From NCBI GenBank assembly GCA_030263385.1, contig SZOX01000003.1:186001-250000 (forward strand): a DNA stretch of 64,000 nt, in the 5' to 3' direction. Source of the stretch: Zeimonas sp003577305. GTDB lineage: Bacteria > Pseudomonadota > Gammaproteobacteria > Burkholderiales > Burkholderiaceae_E. The position numbers were made by a program, and so were the translations under genes. Positions 53,652 to 62,934 of the stretch are shown here, in pieces. The notes below the pieces were generated by a model. The model saw only the letters and a program-made list of their open reading frames with translations, did not search any database and was not told the DNA's origin. How positions within the stretch are numbered: the stretch's first letter is position 1; every line of letters begins with the position of its first letter.

Positions 53652-54911
53652 ATGGAAACGCATCTCGCCGACTGGCTGAAGGGCACCGCCGACGGGGCCG
53701 AGGCCGAGTCGATCCTGCGCAAGTGCGTGCACTGCGGCTTCTGCCTGGCGACCTGCCCGACCTACCAGCTGCTCGGCAGCGAGCTCGATTCGCCTCGCGG
53801 GCGCATCTACCTGATCAAGCAGGTGGCCGAGGGCGTCGGACCCGGCCCTTCGACGCTCGCGCACCTCGATCGCTGCCTCACCTGCCGCAACTGCGAGACC
53901 ACCTGCCCGTCGGGCGTCGAGTACGGGCACCTGGTCGACGTGGGCCGCAAGCTGGTCGAGGAACGGGTGCGTCGGCCGGCGGGCGAGCGCCTGCTCCGGT
54001 TCGCGTTGCGCGAAGCGCTCACGCGGCGCTGGCTGTTCGATCCGGCGATGCGCATCGGGCAGATGCTGCGCCCGCTGCTTCCGGCGGTGCTGCGCGACAA
54101 GGTGCCGGCGCGCCGGCCCGCGGGCGCCTGGCCGCGGGCTGCGCACGCGCGCAAGGTGCTGATCCTGAACGGTTGCACGCAGCCGGCGATGATGCCCGCG
54201 ATCGACGCGGCCACTGCGCGCGTGCTCGACCGTCTGGGCATCGAGACGGTGCTCGAGCGGCGCTCGGGCTGCTGCGGCGCGATTCGCCACCACCTCGCCG
54301 ACACCGAAGGTGCGCTCGCGCAGGCGCGGCGCAACATCGACGCCTGGCTGCCGCACCTCGAACGCGGCGCCGAGGCGATCGTGATCAACGCGTCGGGCTG
54401 CGGCGCGATGGTGAAGGAGTACGCGCACCTGCTGCGCGAAGACCCTGCCTACGCGGCGAAGGCCCGGCGGGTGGTCGCGGCCACGAAGGATCTCGCCGAG
54501 TGGCTGCCGGCGCAACTGGCCGGATCGATCGACGCGATCCGCGCGCGTGTCGATGCGCGCAGGAGTGCGCGCGCCGGTGCGGCCGAGCGCGTCGTGTTCC
54601 ATCCGCCGTGCACGCTGCAGCACGGCCAGCGCATCCGCGGCGAGGTCGAGCGCCTGCTCGATGCACTGGGCGTCGAGCGCCTGGTGGCGGCCGAGTCGCA
54701 CCTGTGCTGCGGCTCTGCAGGCACCTATTCGGTGCTGCAGCCGGCGCTTTCGCTCCAGCTGCGCGAACGCAAGCTCGGCCACCTGCAGGCGGGCAGCCCC
54801 GAGCTGATCCTGTCGGCCAACATCGGCTGCCTCGCGCACCTCGAGGCCGGCACCGGCAGCCCGGTGCGGCACTGGATCGAGTGGCTCGACGCGGCGATGG
54901 CGGAGCGCTGA
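53652..54911 (+). CDS. glcF: Glycolate oxidase iron-sulfur subunit GlcF
   Basis: A 419-residue iron-sulfur subunit. Two ferredoxin-type [4Fe-4S] motifs are complete: Cys25, 28, 31, 35 and Cys75, 78, 81, 85. Two CCG domains follow (RRSGCCGAIRHH and HLCCGSAGTYS), as in heterodisulfide-reductase-like subunits. It carries electrons from the flavin subunits towards quinone. The start is two bases after the glcE stop. The operon ends here, convergent with pilY1 across 25 bases without a clear terminator. Confidence 0.95.
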   Translation: METHLADWLKGTADGAEAESILRKCVHCGFCLATCPTYQLLGSELDSPRGRIYLIKQVAEGVGPGPSTLAHLDRCLTCRNCETTCPSGVEYGHLVDVGRKLVEERVRRPAGERLLRFALREALTRRWLFDPAMRIGQMLRPLLPAVLRDKVPARRPAGAWPRAAHARKVLILNGCTQPAMMPAIDAATARVLDRLGIETVLERRSGCCGAIRHHLADTEGALAQARRNIDAWLPHLERGAEAIVINASGCGAMVKEYAHLLREDPAYAAKARRVVAATKDLAEWLPAQLAGSIDAIRARVDARRSARAGAAERVVFHPPCTLQHGQRIRGEVERLLDALGVERLVAAESHLCCGSAGTYSVLQPALSLQLRERKLGHLQAGSPELILSANIGCLAHLEAGTGSPVRHWIEWLDAAMAER

Positions 54912-54936
54912 CCGCGCCCCGCTGCGCCGGTTCGCG

Positions 54937-57900
54937 TCAGCGCGTCAGTTCGCGCCAGTTCAGGCGCCGCACGTTCGCGCCGAACGGCGCGATCGGATTG
55001 CCGAAGACCGGATATTTCGCGTCCGACGTCGTCACGATCGTCACCGCCTTTCCGCTGGGAAGCTTGACGATGTTGATGCCGACGATGAGCGTGTTGCCGA
55101 CGTTGACGGCCCAGCCGGTGTCCGCCACCCGGGTACTGCCCGTCCACGGATCGATGAAGTAGAGCCAGCTCGTGCCGCCGATGTTGCACACGTTCGGGGT
55201 CGGAATGTTCGAGGGCACGACCCACCAGCCCAGCTGGTACTTCGGATCGACGTTCACGCGCTCTCCGCTCTTTGCGTCGAGGTCGATGTACCAGCCGATC
55301 TTGTCGGCGGACATCGCGGTGTACGAGAGCTGGCGGCTTCCGCTGTCGCCCGAGAGATCGTGCACCACCACGGCGGTGCTGTCGCGGAAGTTGCCGTACG
55401 GCGGCGAAACCAGGTCGTCCTTGATCGCGTAGAGCGACATCAGCTGGGTCGACCCGACGTCGCTCGTGCCCAGGTACTTGCCGGAGCCGACCAGGATCAC
55501 GCGCTTCTGCGAGCCCCCGATCTTGACTTCGGCCAGTTCGGGCTTGGTGGTGATCGGCTGCGTCGGCGCGCCCTGCGTCTTGCCGATCGTCGTGATCTTC
55601 GTCGCCGTCTTCGCGACGACGTCGAAGCGCCACACGTTGCCGTCGAGGTCTCCGCCGTAGACGTGCTGGGTCGAGTTGTCCAGGTTCGTGTTGCTGACCC
55701 AGTTGTTGATCTTGGCGATGCCGCTCTTCGAAGGATCGGTGACGGTGTTGTCGGTCACGATTTCGGCGAGCTTCGAACCGTCGGAAGCCTTCAGCACGAA
55801 CAGGCGCCCCTTGCCGTCGCCGGGCGAAGCGTTGTTGTTGTAGCCCGAGGCGACGATCACGACCCACTGCCCGCTCACCTTGGTGATGATGGCGTTGCCG
55901 TAGCTGTAGCCGAGATTGCCGTCGTCGAATTCCCACAGCAGTTGCGGGCTCGTCGGGTCGGTGACGTCGAGCGCGTAATAGGCGCGCCCACCCTTGCCGA
56001 GTCCGCCGACGAGAATCGTCTTCCACTGGTTGGCGTTGCAGGACGCGGCCAGGCAGACGTCACCCACCACGATCGGTCCGTCGACGTAGAAGCGATGATT
56101 CGTCGGGTAGCTCTTGTCGGCGAGCCTGTAGAGATCCGGGATCACCGCGGTCGGTATGTAGGCCCAGAGCTCGTCGCCGGTATCGCCGTCGAAAGCGTGC
56201 AGCATGCCGTCGTTGGCGCCCGCGTAAACCACCGACTTGCGGTTCTTCTTCAGCTCGACGAACTGGGCGTAGTTGTCGTCCGAATACGCGAACGGAGGCT
56301 TGCGCACGTAAACCGGCGCGCCGTTGACGATGTCGCCGAGCGCGTGCTTGCGGTCGCGATAGAGCGGCCAGGCGCTGGTGGCTTCGTCCTCGTGCTGGGT
56401 CTGGCCGCGGAGGTAGTTGATGATCGAGTCCTGCGTCGCTTGCGCCTGCTCGCCGGCGGTCAGGGCCGCATACTGCGTGAGCTGGCCGTTCGGGTTGTCG
56501 GGTCCGGGCGCGAAGCGGTTGGCGGCCTTCTGCGTGGCCAGGTTGGCTGGTGTGAACTCCTTCAGCGTGCCGCCGCCGTTGAAATAGACGTGGCGCGTAT
56601 CGCTCGACGCCGACACCCTCGTGTCCAGTTTGGCCTGGGCCGACCAGATCGGCGTGTCCGACACGGTTCCGGCGGCGAGATCGATCTCGCGTGCGGTGAT
56701 GTCGCCGTCCCAGTCGACAGTCGTGTACATCGCGACGTAGGCGTAGTTGTCGCCCGCGACGGGCTCCAGGTTCGAGGTCGCCGCCGCCGCGGCAGACGCC
56801 GTTCGCGCGGACACGCCGGCGAGTGCCTTCTGGACGCCCTTGGAGAGGGAATCGGGCGACCTGGCGCTGAAGTACTTGCCGCGGCCGTTCACCGCCGCGT
56901 GCCAGAGATCGTCGACGGTGGTCAGGTCGTCGGCTGTCGGCTTCGGCCAGATCCTGGTGCCCTGCTTGATCGCCTCGAAGTCGGCGCAGCCGCCCGAGTC
57001 GTAGTTCTCGCAGTACTCCAGCTCGCCGCTGATGCCCAGGCCGAGCGTGAAGGTGGTCATGTGCTGGTGAGGCGCCTTGTCGGTTCCCGATCCCGGCACG
57101 TTGTTCTCGCAGACGTCGTAGGTTTTCCCGTCGACCGTTGCACCCGTGCAGTTGCCCAGCGCGGAAGTGCGCAGGTCGGTCTGGTAGTAGTACATCGCGA
57201 CGTCGGCGAGCGTGTCCGAGGTGCCGCCCGAGGTCGTGGTGGTGCTGGAGATCAGCACCGGATCGGTCGGGTTCGGGTTCGGCAGCGCGGGCGCCGGTTT
57301 CGTGCAGGAGATGTAGGTGGTGGCCGAACCGTAGTTCGTCCAGGCTCCCGAGACCGGACTGCCAGGCGGCTCGATCGGCGTCGTCACTTGCATCCGCTGC
57401 TCCTGCCTCCTGACACGCTTGCGCCCGCCCGAGCAGTTGCTCAGCGAGTAGGTGTAGCGCTGGTAGGTGTCGACCTGCTTGGTCGTTGCACCGTCCCACA
57501 TCGGCCGCTGGGCCGAACCGTCCTGGTTGCCGACGTTGCTGGACCCGTTGAGCTGGTAACCCGAGCCGCCGTTCCAGAAGCCGTCGGTGGTCAGGATCGT
57601 GAAGTTCTGCTGGCAGGAGTACTGCACCGGATCGTCGCCCAGCTTGCCCGCGTAGATGCGCCCGATCTTCGACAGGGCCGGGCGCAAGGGCGTACCGCCG
57701 TTGGCTCCCGCGCCGTAGAGCTTGGCGTAGACCTTGGTGCGCTGGTCGCAACCCGGTACCGGACCGCAGAAGTCGTCGATCGCCTGGAACGAAGTCGAGC
57801 TCGAACTCGTGCCGGTGTAGCTGTGGGTCGAATAGCCGATCCGGTAGTTCGAGGGTTCCGACAGGCTGCCCAGCGCGTGGCCCATTGCCGTCTTGGCGGC

Positions 57901-58872
57901 CAGCAGGCGAACGCGGTAATAGCTGTACCAGTTGGCGAAGTTGGTCAGCTTGGCGGCGTCGGTTTCGGGAAAGACGTCTGCCTCGAACGTCATCGAACCG
58001 TTACCGGATTTCACGATGACCGGAGTGAGGTTCGCGGCCGAGGCCGGCCCGGTGATCGTCACGGTCCCGCTCGAGGCCGTGGCACTGAAGCCGGTCGTGG
58101 CCGTCTTCGCGTTGATCCTGTCCCTGATGGTGTTCGCCATCGTGCCGATGCTGCTGGCGTTGCCCGTCGAGCTCGACATCAGCTCGACCGTACCGACCTT
58201 GATGCTCGTGACGTTGTTGTTGGTGCCGCAGTTCCAGGGGCATTTCGCCTCGATCGTCGTCGTCATCGCAGGGGCCAGGCGTCGCTTGGCAAAGACGTTC
58301 GCCCCGGGCGTGCTCCCGAAGCTGCTGTTGCATTCCTCGTAGAAAGTGGAGTTCGTGTCCGTGTAGTCCTTCTTGGTCTGCGATCCGGAATAGACGTAGT
58401 AATAGGCGCCGGACGGCCCCAGGGCAGAGTACGTGTGTGGCTTATAGCTGGAACTGTTGTAGGCGTTGTTCGCGCTTTCCGGGCTGAACCGGTTGGCCAT
58501 GAACTGGCTGTCGAGATCGCGTTTGGCCGAGCCCGGATCGAAGCCGTCGTCCCAGGCGGCATTGAAGTCCGCGTCGGGATACGCGTTGCCGCTCGCGTCG
58601 ATCGGCGGCCTGTAGACGACGTCGGGGTTGTAGTACACGCCGTTGCACTGGCTGCTCACGTAGCCGTACTTGCCGTGGAACTTCACCGCGTCGTCGGGCA
58701 GATAGCTGAAGCTCATGCTGCCCGAGTCGTCGAGGATGATCATCACGTTCGGCTTCACCTCGCCGCTGGTGCCCGAGGCGAGCGGCTTGTCGGAGAGGTC
58801 GACGTCGGCGGCCCAGGCCATCGGCGCGAGCGCGAGCCAGAAGGCGAGAATGCGTGTCGATTGCCTGATCAT
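54937..58872 (-). CDS. pilY1: Type IV pilus tip/biogenesis factor PilY1
   Basis: A 1311-residue secreted protein with a signal peptide (cleavage near residue 21, after AWA). The N-terminal half is VWA-like with an apparent MIDAS motif DDSGS (48-52). The C-terminal half is a PQQ-like beta-propeller with GANDGMLHAFDGDTG and a late GDLDGNVWRFD (near 1074-1084). The latter lies where PilY1 proteins carry a calcium-binding loop. PilY1 caps the pilus primed by minor pilins and acts in adhesion and surface sensing. It is the last gene of the minor-pilin operon, 16 bases after pilX. Ser, Thr, Asn and Gly content is much higher than in neighbouring proteins. Confidence 0.92.
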   Translation of the reverse strand: MIRQSTRILAFWLALAPMAWAADVDLSDKPLASGTSGEVKPNVMIILDDSGSMSFSYLPDDAVKFHGKYGYVSSQCNGVYYNPDVVYRPPIDASGNAYPDADFNAAWDDGFDPGSAKRDLDSQFMANRFSPESANNAYNSSSYKPHTYSALGPSGAYYYVYSGSQTKKDYTDTNSTFYEECNSSFGSTPGANVFAKRRLAPAMTTTIEAKCPWNCGTNNNVTSIKVGTVELMSSSTGNASSIGTMANTIRDRINAKTATTGFSATASSGTVTITGPASAANLTPVIVKSGNGSMTFEADVFPETDAAKLTNFANWYSYYRVRLLAAKTAMGHALGSLSEPSNYRIGYSTHSYTGTSSSSTSFQAIDDFCGPVPGCDQRTKVYAKLYGAGANGGTPLRPALSKIGRIYAGKLGDDPVQYSCQQNFTILTTDGFWNGGSGYQLNGSSNVGNQDGSAQRPMWDGATTKQVDTYQRYTYSLSNCSGGRKRVRRQEQRMQVTTPIEPPGSPVSGAWTNYGSATTYISCTKPAPALPNPNPTDPVLISSTTTTSGGTSDTLADVAMYYYQTDLRTSALGNCTGATVDGKTYDVCENNVPGSGTDKAPHQHMTTFTLGLGISGELEYCENYDSGGCADFEAIKQGTRIWPKPTADDLTTVDDLWHAAVNGRGKYFSARSPDSLSKGVQKALAGVSARTASAAAAATSNLEPVAGDNYAYVAMYTTVDWDGDITAREIDLAAGTVSDTPIWSAQAKLDTRVSASSDTRHVYFNGGGTLKEFTPANLATQKAANRFAPGPDNPNGQLTQYAALTAGEQAQATQDSIINYLRGQTQHEDEATSAWPLYRDRKHALGDIVNGAPVYVRKPPFAYSDDNYAQFVELKKNRKSVVYAGANDGMLHAFDGDTGDELWAYIPTAVIPDLYRLADKSYPTNHRFYVDGPIVVGDVCLAASCNANQWKTILVGGLGKGGRAYYALDVTDPTSPQLLWEFDDGNLGYSYGNAIITKVSGQWVVIVASGYNNNASPGDGKGRLFVLKASDGSKLAEIVTDNTVTDPSKSGIAKINNWVSNTNLDNSTQHVYGGDLDGNVWRFDVVAKTATKITTIGKTQGAPTQPITTKPELAEVKIGGSQKRVILVGSGKYLGTSDVGSTQLMSLYAIKDDLVSPPYGNFRDSTAVVVHDLSGDSGSRQLSYTAMSADKIGWYIDLDAKSGERVNVDPKYQLGWWVVPSNIPTPNVCNIGGTSWLYFIDPWTGSTRVADTGWAVNVGNTLIVGINIVKLPSGKAVTIVTTSDAKYPVFGNPIAPFGANVRRLNWRELTR

Positions 58873-58888
58873 TGCCTGACTCCCCGAT

Positions 58889-59530
58889 TCAGAATCCGAC
58901 GACCGCCTGCACGACGCTTTCGGTATTGCGCGGGCCGATCACGCGCGTGGTCACGCGGTAATACTGTTGCGCCGTGCCGGTGAGCGGCATCTGTCCGTAC
59001 GAGCCGCCGCCTTTGGTGCTGCCGGAGCCGGCCGACGAAGACTGGAAGGCGGAACAGAAGACGCCCGGATCGTTCGGCAGGCCTTCGAAGTCGCACATCC
59101 GGTTGATCACGTAGGTCGCCGCATAGCCGTCGGGCAGCCTGTCGGAGCCCACGGCTGCGGCCACCATGCCGCAGTCGGGCAGCGCAGTTCCGCCGGATGT
59201 CCAGACCACGTCGTCCTGCGGGTTGCCGCTCCGGGTTCCCAGCAGGTCGCAGCTCGAGCGCCAGGTGGCGTAGTAGCCTGCCGCCGCGACGTCGCTCGCG
59301 AGCTGGTCGCTGTTGGCTGTCAGCCATTCGATCGCCGCCTCGGTTCCAGCGTCGCCGGCCTGGGCAGCCGTCTGCTTGAAGGCGAGGTTGCCGGTGATCA
59401 TCACACCGGTGTCGACCATGCGCATCAGCGCGATGCCGCCGAGCGAGATCGCCACCAGCGCGATCAGCGCGATCAGCAGCGTGATGCCGCGCTGCCGCCT
59501 CATCGACGAAGGGGTGGAAGTCTTCTCCAT
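58889..59530 (-). CDS. pilX: Minor type IV pilin PilX
   Basis: A 213-residue minor pilin with a class III signal: a short basic leader ending RRQRG, then ITLLIALIALVAISLGGIALMRM. The Glu at position 5 of the mature protein, usual in pilins, is absent (ITLLI), which is typical of PilX/GspK-like subunits that sit at the filament tip. The periplasmic part has several Cys residues. Its start overlaps the pilW stop by one base. Confidence 0.88.
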   Translation of the reverse strand: MEKTSTPSSMRRQRGITLLIALIALVAISLGGIALMRMVDTGVMITGNLAFKQTAAQAGDAGTEAAIEWLTANSDQLASDVAAAGYYATWRSSCDLLGTRSGNPQDDVVWTSGGTALPDCGMVAAAVGSDRLPDGYAATYVINRMCDFEGLPNDPGVFCSAFQSSSAGSGSTKGGGSYGQMPLTGTAQQYYRVTTRVIGPRNTESVVQAVVGF

Positions 59531-60621
59531 CAGCCCCCCCAGATCACGTTGCGGATCGGCACGATGGTCGTAAAGACCTTGTACCGGTAGTGACGTTCGT
59601 CGCCGGTGAGCGCCCGGCTGGGCGGCGGATCGCCCGGGTCACCCGCCTCCCACAGCGTCAGGCTCGCGGGGCTGACCTGTTCCTTCTCGTACTGGACGCT
59701 GCGCGCCACCACCGCGACGCGCACCGCGCGAATCCGCGACACGTCGGCCGCGCCGGGGTTGCTCCAGTCTCCGCAGGCGGAAGAGGTGGTCGCATTGCAC
59801 CACTGGCTGATCTGCGTGCTGCCGGCCGCCGCAATGCCGTATTGCGCCTGCAGGTCGACGATCTGGTCGACCAGTGGCGCGGTGTTCGCGCAGTCGTGCG
59901 GCGCGGCGGTCACCGTCGGATTGACTTCCGTCAGGCGGTCGCAGAGCACCTGATAGCGCCCGTGCACGAGACTGCCCATGTTGACGACCGCGTCGCCGAT
60001 TTCGTAAGTGGGCGCGACCGCGAAGACGTTGTTCGGATTGGAAGGGTTGTACAGATACTGACCCGAGTTGTGCTGCAGGTTCCACCCGTTGCCGGTCTTT
60101 TGCGGCGGCTGCGACATCTGCATCAGGGTGCAGATCTTCCCGCCTCCCTTGCCCACGGCGAGGAACAACTGGTTCTGCGCGAGCCCCCCGCTGCTGTCGG
60201 TCGTGACGATCGACGAGGCGTTCGGCATGTTCTTGACGATCGTGACCGGAACCGCGGCGAAGTCGGTGTCGGAGCGGATGAAATCGATCGCATCGGGCCC
60301 GGTTCCGCCGTCCAGGATGGCGACCGGCCTGATGACGCCGCCGTCGGAGACAGTCGTGCCGTTGTAATAGATGTTGATGCCGAGCGGGCACAGCGAACCG
60401 TCCCCGCCGAACAGGCCGTACCCCGCCTGCCTGACCTCGCGCTCGATCGAAAAGAGCGCGACCGCGCCGTTCACCTGGGCATCCGATCCGCCGCTGCTGG
60501 TTCGCTTCTGCCCTTCGAAGACCGCCATCACCTGCTGGATGACGAGCACCGCGAGCGAGCCGATCACCAGGGCGACCATCAGTTCGACCAGCGTCACGCC
60601 TGCCTGTCGGGAACGCTTCAT
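59530..60621 (-). CDS. pilW: Minor type IV pilin PilW
   Basis: A 363-residue minor pilin, long as usual for PilW. The prepilin signal is a six-residue basic leader and G|VTLVELMVALVIGSLAVL, with Glu5 present. The globular domain is large and contains four or more Cys (for example WCNATTSSACGDW near 270-285). PilW links PilX and the tip complex to the pilus core. It starts 13 bases after the pilV stop. Confidence 0.9.
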   Translation of the reverse strand: MKRSRQAGVTLVELMVALVIGSLAVLVIQQVMAVFEGQKRTSSGGSDAQVNGAVALFSIEREVRQAGYGLFGGDGSLCPLGINIYYNGTTVSDGGVIRPVAILDGGTGPDAIDFIRSDTDFAAVPVTIVKNMPNASSIVTTDSSGGLAQNQLFLAVGKGGGKICTLMQMSQPPQKTGNGWNLQHNSGQYLYNPSNPNNVFAVAPTYEIGDAVVNMGSLVHGRYQVLCDRLTEVNPTVTAAPHDCANTAPLVDQIVDLQAQYGIAAAGSTQISQWCNATTSSACGDWSNPGAADVSRIRAVRVAVVARSVQYEKEQVSPASLTLWEAGDPGDPPPSRALTGDERHYRYKVFTTIVPIRNVIWGG

Positions 60622-60634
60622 GGCGGATCCGGCT

Positions 60635-61006
60635 TCAGTTGTCGACGTTGATGTGGGCTTCGGCGACGAACTGGTGCTCGTCGCCGCCCGGCAGTTGCCA
60701 GCTGATCGTCACCACGGCGCGGTTGCCGTTGATCTGCACCGATCGCTTGCCGTTCGGCAGGGCCGCGACGTCGACATCGGATTCGGCGTGGTTGGACAGG
60801 TTGGCCGGATCGCCCCACAAGCGCCCGAGGGCCTGGTTGGCCAGGAAACTGGCATCGGCCCGATACTTCGCGTCGGTGACCGTGCTCACCGCGAAGGCCT
60901 GCATGGCGATCACCGCCAGGATGCCGATCGAGAAGATCAGCACCGCCACCAGCGCTTCGATCAGGGTGGCGCCTTGCTGCAGGCGCATCGGTTTCGCTAC
61001 GGGCAT
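60635..61006 (-). CDS. pilV: Minor type IV pilin PilV
   Basis: A 123-residue minor pilin with the prepilin peptidase site G|ATLIEALVAVLIFSIGILAVIAM, Glu5 present, and the short domain usual for PilV. Two starts are possible: ATG at 61006, overlapping the fimT end by ten bases, and ATG at 60988, giving a shorter leader. Neither has a clear Shine-Dalgarno. Translation is probably coupled to fimT. Confidence 0.86.
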   Translation of the reverse strand: MPVAKPMRLQQGATLIEALVAVLIFSIGILAVIAMQAFAVSTVTDAKYRADASFLANQALGRLWGDPANLSNHAESDVDVAALPNGKRSVQINGNRAVVTISWQLPGGDEHQFVAEAHINVDN

Positions 61007-61539
61007 TTTCTGACGTCGCCGGTTGCGGTCACGTTCGGGTCGCACATCACGATCTGCCCGCCCGGACCGAATTGAAGGCGCAGGTCCCGCGTCTTGTCGG
61101 CGGCCAGCACGCTCGCCGGCAGGTCGAGATCGAGCCGTTCGATCGGTGCGCTCGCATCGATGTTCGCCGTCCGGCGGCCCAGGCCGTCGAAGCTGATCCG
61201 GGTCGCACCGGCTGGTGTCACCGCCACGGTCACGTCGGCGGTGCCTTCGCCGGCCGCCCGCGCCTGGATTTCCTCGCCCGACAGCGCGACACGCACGACC
61301 CAACCGCTGCCGACAGCGGCGTCGACAACGAATTCGACCGGCGCATTGCGCTTCACCGCTTCGGCCCGGGCAAGCTGCAGGCCCGCCAGCATGCTCTCGC
61401 CGGCCGAGCGGATGCGGCTGTTGGCGAGCCACTCGACGCCCATCGGCACGGCAAGGATCATCAGCACGGCGATGACCGTCACCACGACCATCGCCTCGAT
61501 GATCGAGAAGCCGCGCTGCCGGCGAAGAACCATCAGCAC
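60997..61539 (-). CDS. fimT: FimT/FimU-type minor pilin (GspH-like)
   Basis: A 180-residue GspH/FimT-domain pilin. The prepilin cleavage site is G|FSIIEAMVVVTVIAVLMILAVP. The globular part shows the family pattern of a long N-terminal helix (SRIRSAGESMLAGLQLARAEAVKRN), beta strands and a late RLQFGPGGQIVMCD segment. By its place before pilV it corresponds to FimU of Pseudomonas. The start overlaps the end of pilE. Confidence 0.86.
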   Translation of the reverse strand: MLMVLRRQRGFSIIEAMVVVTVIAVLMILAVPMGVEWLANSRIRSAGESMLAGLQLARAEAVKRNAPVEFVVDAAVGSGWVVRVALSGEEIQARAAGEGTADVTVAVTPAGATRISFDGLGRRTANIDASAPIERLDLDLPASVLAADKTRDLRLQFGPGGQIVMCDPNVTATGDVRKCP

Positions 61540-61937
61540 GAATCCCCCTTGCGACTGACCCAGCAGGTGGCGCCGTCACCCCAGGGTGTCGTCGAGGCGC
61601 GCGCATTGTTCTGGTCGATCGTGTAGCTGAAGCCGGTCATGCTGCCAGTGCCGGTCGCTGTGATCTGGAAGGTCGTTGCGGTGGTGTCGCAGGCGAAGCT
61701 GAAGTGATTGCCGTTGCCGGGGCAGGCCGCTCCGACGTAGGTCCGGTTGTCCTGGAACCACTGTTCCATTGCGATGCGGCCCTGGCCCAGTGCCGACGTG
61801 GCCTCGGGAATGTTGCCGCGGCGCACGTAGTCCTGGTACGAGGGCAAGGCCACCGCGGCCAGGATCGCCACGACGGCCACGGCGATCATCAGTTCGATCA
61901 GGGTGAAACCGGCATTGGCGACAGACCGGGTGTGCAT
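61533..61937 (-). CDS. pilE: PilE-like minor/major type IV pilin
   Basis: A 134-residue pilin with a nine-residue leader, cleavage site G|FTLIELMIAVAVVAILAAVALP and Glu5 present. Its globular domain has Cys pairs near the middle (ACPGNGNHFSFACD) and at the C-terminus (CWVSRKGDSC), the second of which forms the D-region loop. GGGGAGGA stands seven bases before the ATG at 61937. It is the first gene of the operon, whereas in Pseudomonas pilE comes last. It is better read as a minor pilin than as the major pilin. Confidence 0.88.
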   Translation of the reverse strand: MHTRSVANAGFTLIELMIAVAVVAILAAVALPSYQDYVRRGNIPEATSALGQGRIAMEQWFQDNRTYVGAACPGNGNHFSFACDTTATTFQITATGTGSMTGFSYTIDQNNARASTTPWGDGATCWVSRKGDSC

Positions 61938-61965
61938 GGTTGTGTCCTCCCCGAGACAACCTAGG

Positions 61966-61981
61966 TGCGCGTCGAGTGCCT
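61966..61981 (-). promoter_or_regulatory. Sigma54-like promoter candidate for the pilin operon
   Basis: On the minus strand AGGCACTCGACGCGCA has the -24 GGCAC and the -12 GC at the spacing of sigma54 promoters, though the TT of the -12 element is missing. It would give a leader of about 18 bases ending in the strong Shine-Dalgarno of pilE. Confidence 0.35.
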
Positions 61982-62143
61982 GCCCAGCATCGGGCGACGA
62001 GCGCGCGGTTCGTCTCGACAAGTGGCGTCGGGAATCCGATCCGGTCGCCCAGGCCCAGCGAGTGTATGAAGACAGCCGTCCCCGGGTGCGGGCCGCGCGA
62101 CGGAAGGTCGGCGGCAGGCGACGAAGGACGCTGCGCACGGCCG

Positions 62144-62163
62144 GGCGTGAAAAAAGTCACGCC
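62144..62163. other. Inverted repeat between pilE operon and the lipoprotein gene
   Basis: GGCGTGA and TCACGCC flank a six-base A-rich loop in the 256-base spacer 61938-62193. On the minus strand it forms a T-rich loop hairpin downstream of the 62194-62904 gene's promoter side and upstream of pilE. It may be an operator or part of a terminator. I see no RNA gene or small coding sequence in the rest of this spacer. Confidence 0.3.
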
Positions 62164-62193
62164 GGCGAAGTCAGGCCGGCAGATCCGCCTGGC

Positions 62194-62904
62194 TCAGGCG
62201 GGGCGCCAGTCGAGCAGCTGCCAGCGCACCCAGTCCTCCCGGAAGATCTGCTTGAAATCGCCGCCGGGGATCACGTATTCGCCGTTCCACTCGCGCTGCA
62301 CCCAGCGATTCGCCTGCGGCGCGTACCAGAGCGTCTCCTTGCGAACCGACTCCTCGCGGCGGAAGTCGATGTGGACGAACTGGACGATCCGCTCGATGCG
62401 CAGCGCCAGGAACTGTCCGGCCGGCACGCGCAGGTTCTCCCAGCCGCGCGCGAGCAGCCGCTCGTTCCAGACCAGTGGATAGTCGCGGCCGAGCACCGAG
62501 CGATACCCGACCATCGTGAAGCCGCCGGCGCCGCTCGCGATCGGCTCCGGCACCAGCGGCACCGGGCGGTCGAAGATCTGCGTGTAGTCGTACCAGGGCT
62601 CCTCGACGACCCGCCAGGGGCGGTCGTAGACTTCGTCGTCGCGCCGCCGCCCGTTCGCCTCGGTCAGGCTCACCCGCAATTGCGGCGACACCTGGGTCAC
62701 CTCGGCAGTCACGACGGCGAGCCGCTCGCCGTTGTGGCAATTGATTTCCTCGTATCGCCAGCGCTGGCCGATCCGCACGCTGGGTGCGGGAACCGCGCCG
62801 GCAGGAGCCGGGACGAACTGCGGGCCGGCGCAGCCCACCGGCAACACCGCAGCGGCCGCGAGAAGCACGCGCCGGCGTGCGGGGCGAAGTGCGCGGGGTT
62901 TCAT
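62194..62904 (-). CDS. Exported lipoprotein-like protein of unknown function
   Basis: A 236-residue protein with an Arg-rich N-terminus, a short hydrophobic stretch and a lipobox-like LPVGC (Cys near residue 25), so it is probably an envelope lipoprotein. The Arg run before the hydrophobic stretch also resembles a weak Tat signal. The mature region is about 210 residues, rich in Trp and Tyr and probably mostly beta (GQRWRYEEINCHNG, RWVQREWNGEYVIPGG). I do not recognise the family. It lies 30 bases after the DUF4870-like gene on the same strand. Confidence 0.75.
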   Translation of the reverse strand: MKPRALRPARRRVLLAAAAVLPVGCAGPQFVPAPAGAVPAPSVRIGQRWRYEEINCHNGERLAVVTAEVTQVSPQLRVSLTEANGRRRDDEVYDRPWRVVEEPWYDYTQIFDRPVPLVPEPIASGAGGFTMVGYRSVLGRDYPLVWNERLLARGWENLRVPAGQFLALRIERIVQFVHIDFRREESVRKETLWYAPQANRWVQREWNGEYVIPGGDFKQIFREDWVRWQLLDWRPA

Positions 62905-62934
62905 CGGCCGAGGCCGGGCGGCGCGGGTTGCCGC

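Noticed and set aside
55360..58983. A 1207-codon open frame on the plus strand opposite pilY1
   Set aside because: The same antisense effect; pilY1 has a signal peptide, MIDAS-like motif and propeller motifs, whereas the plus-strand frame shows none.
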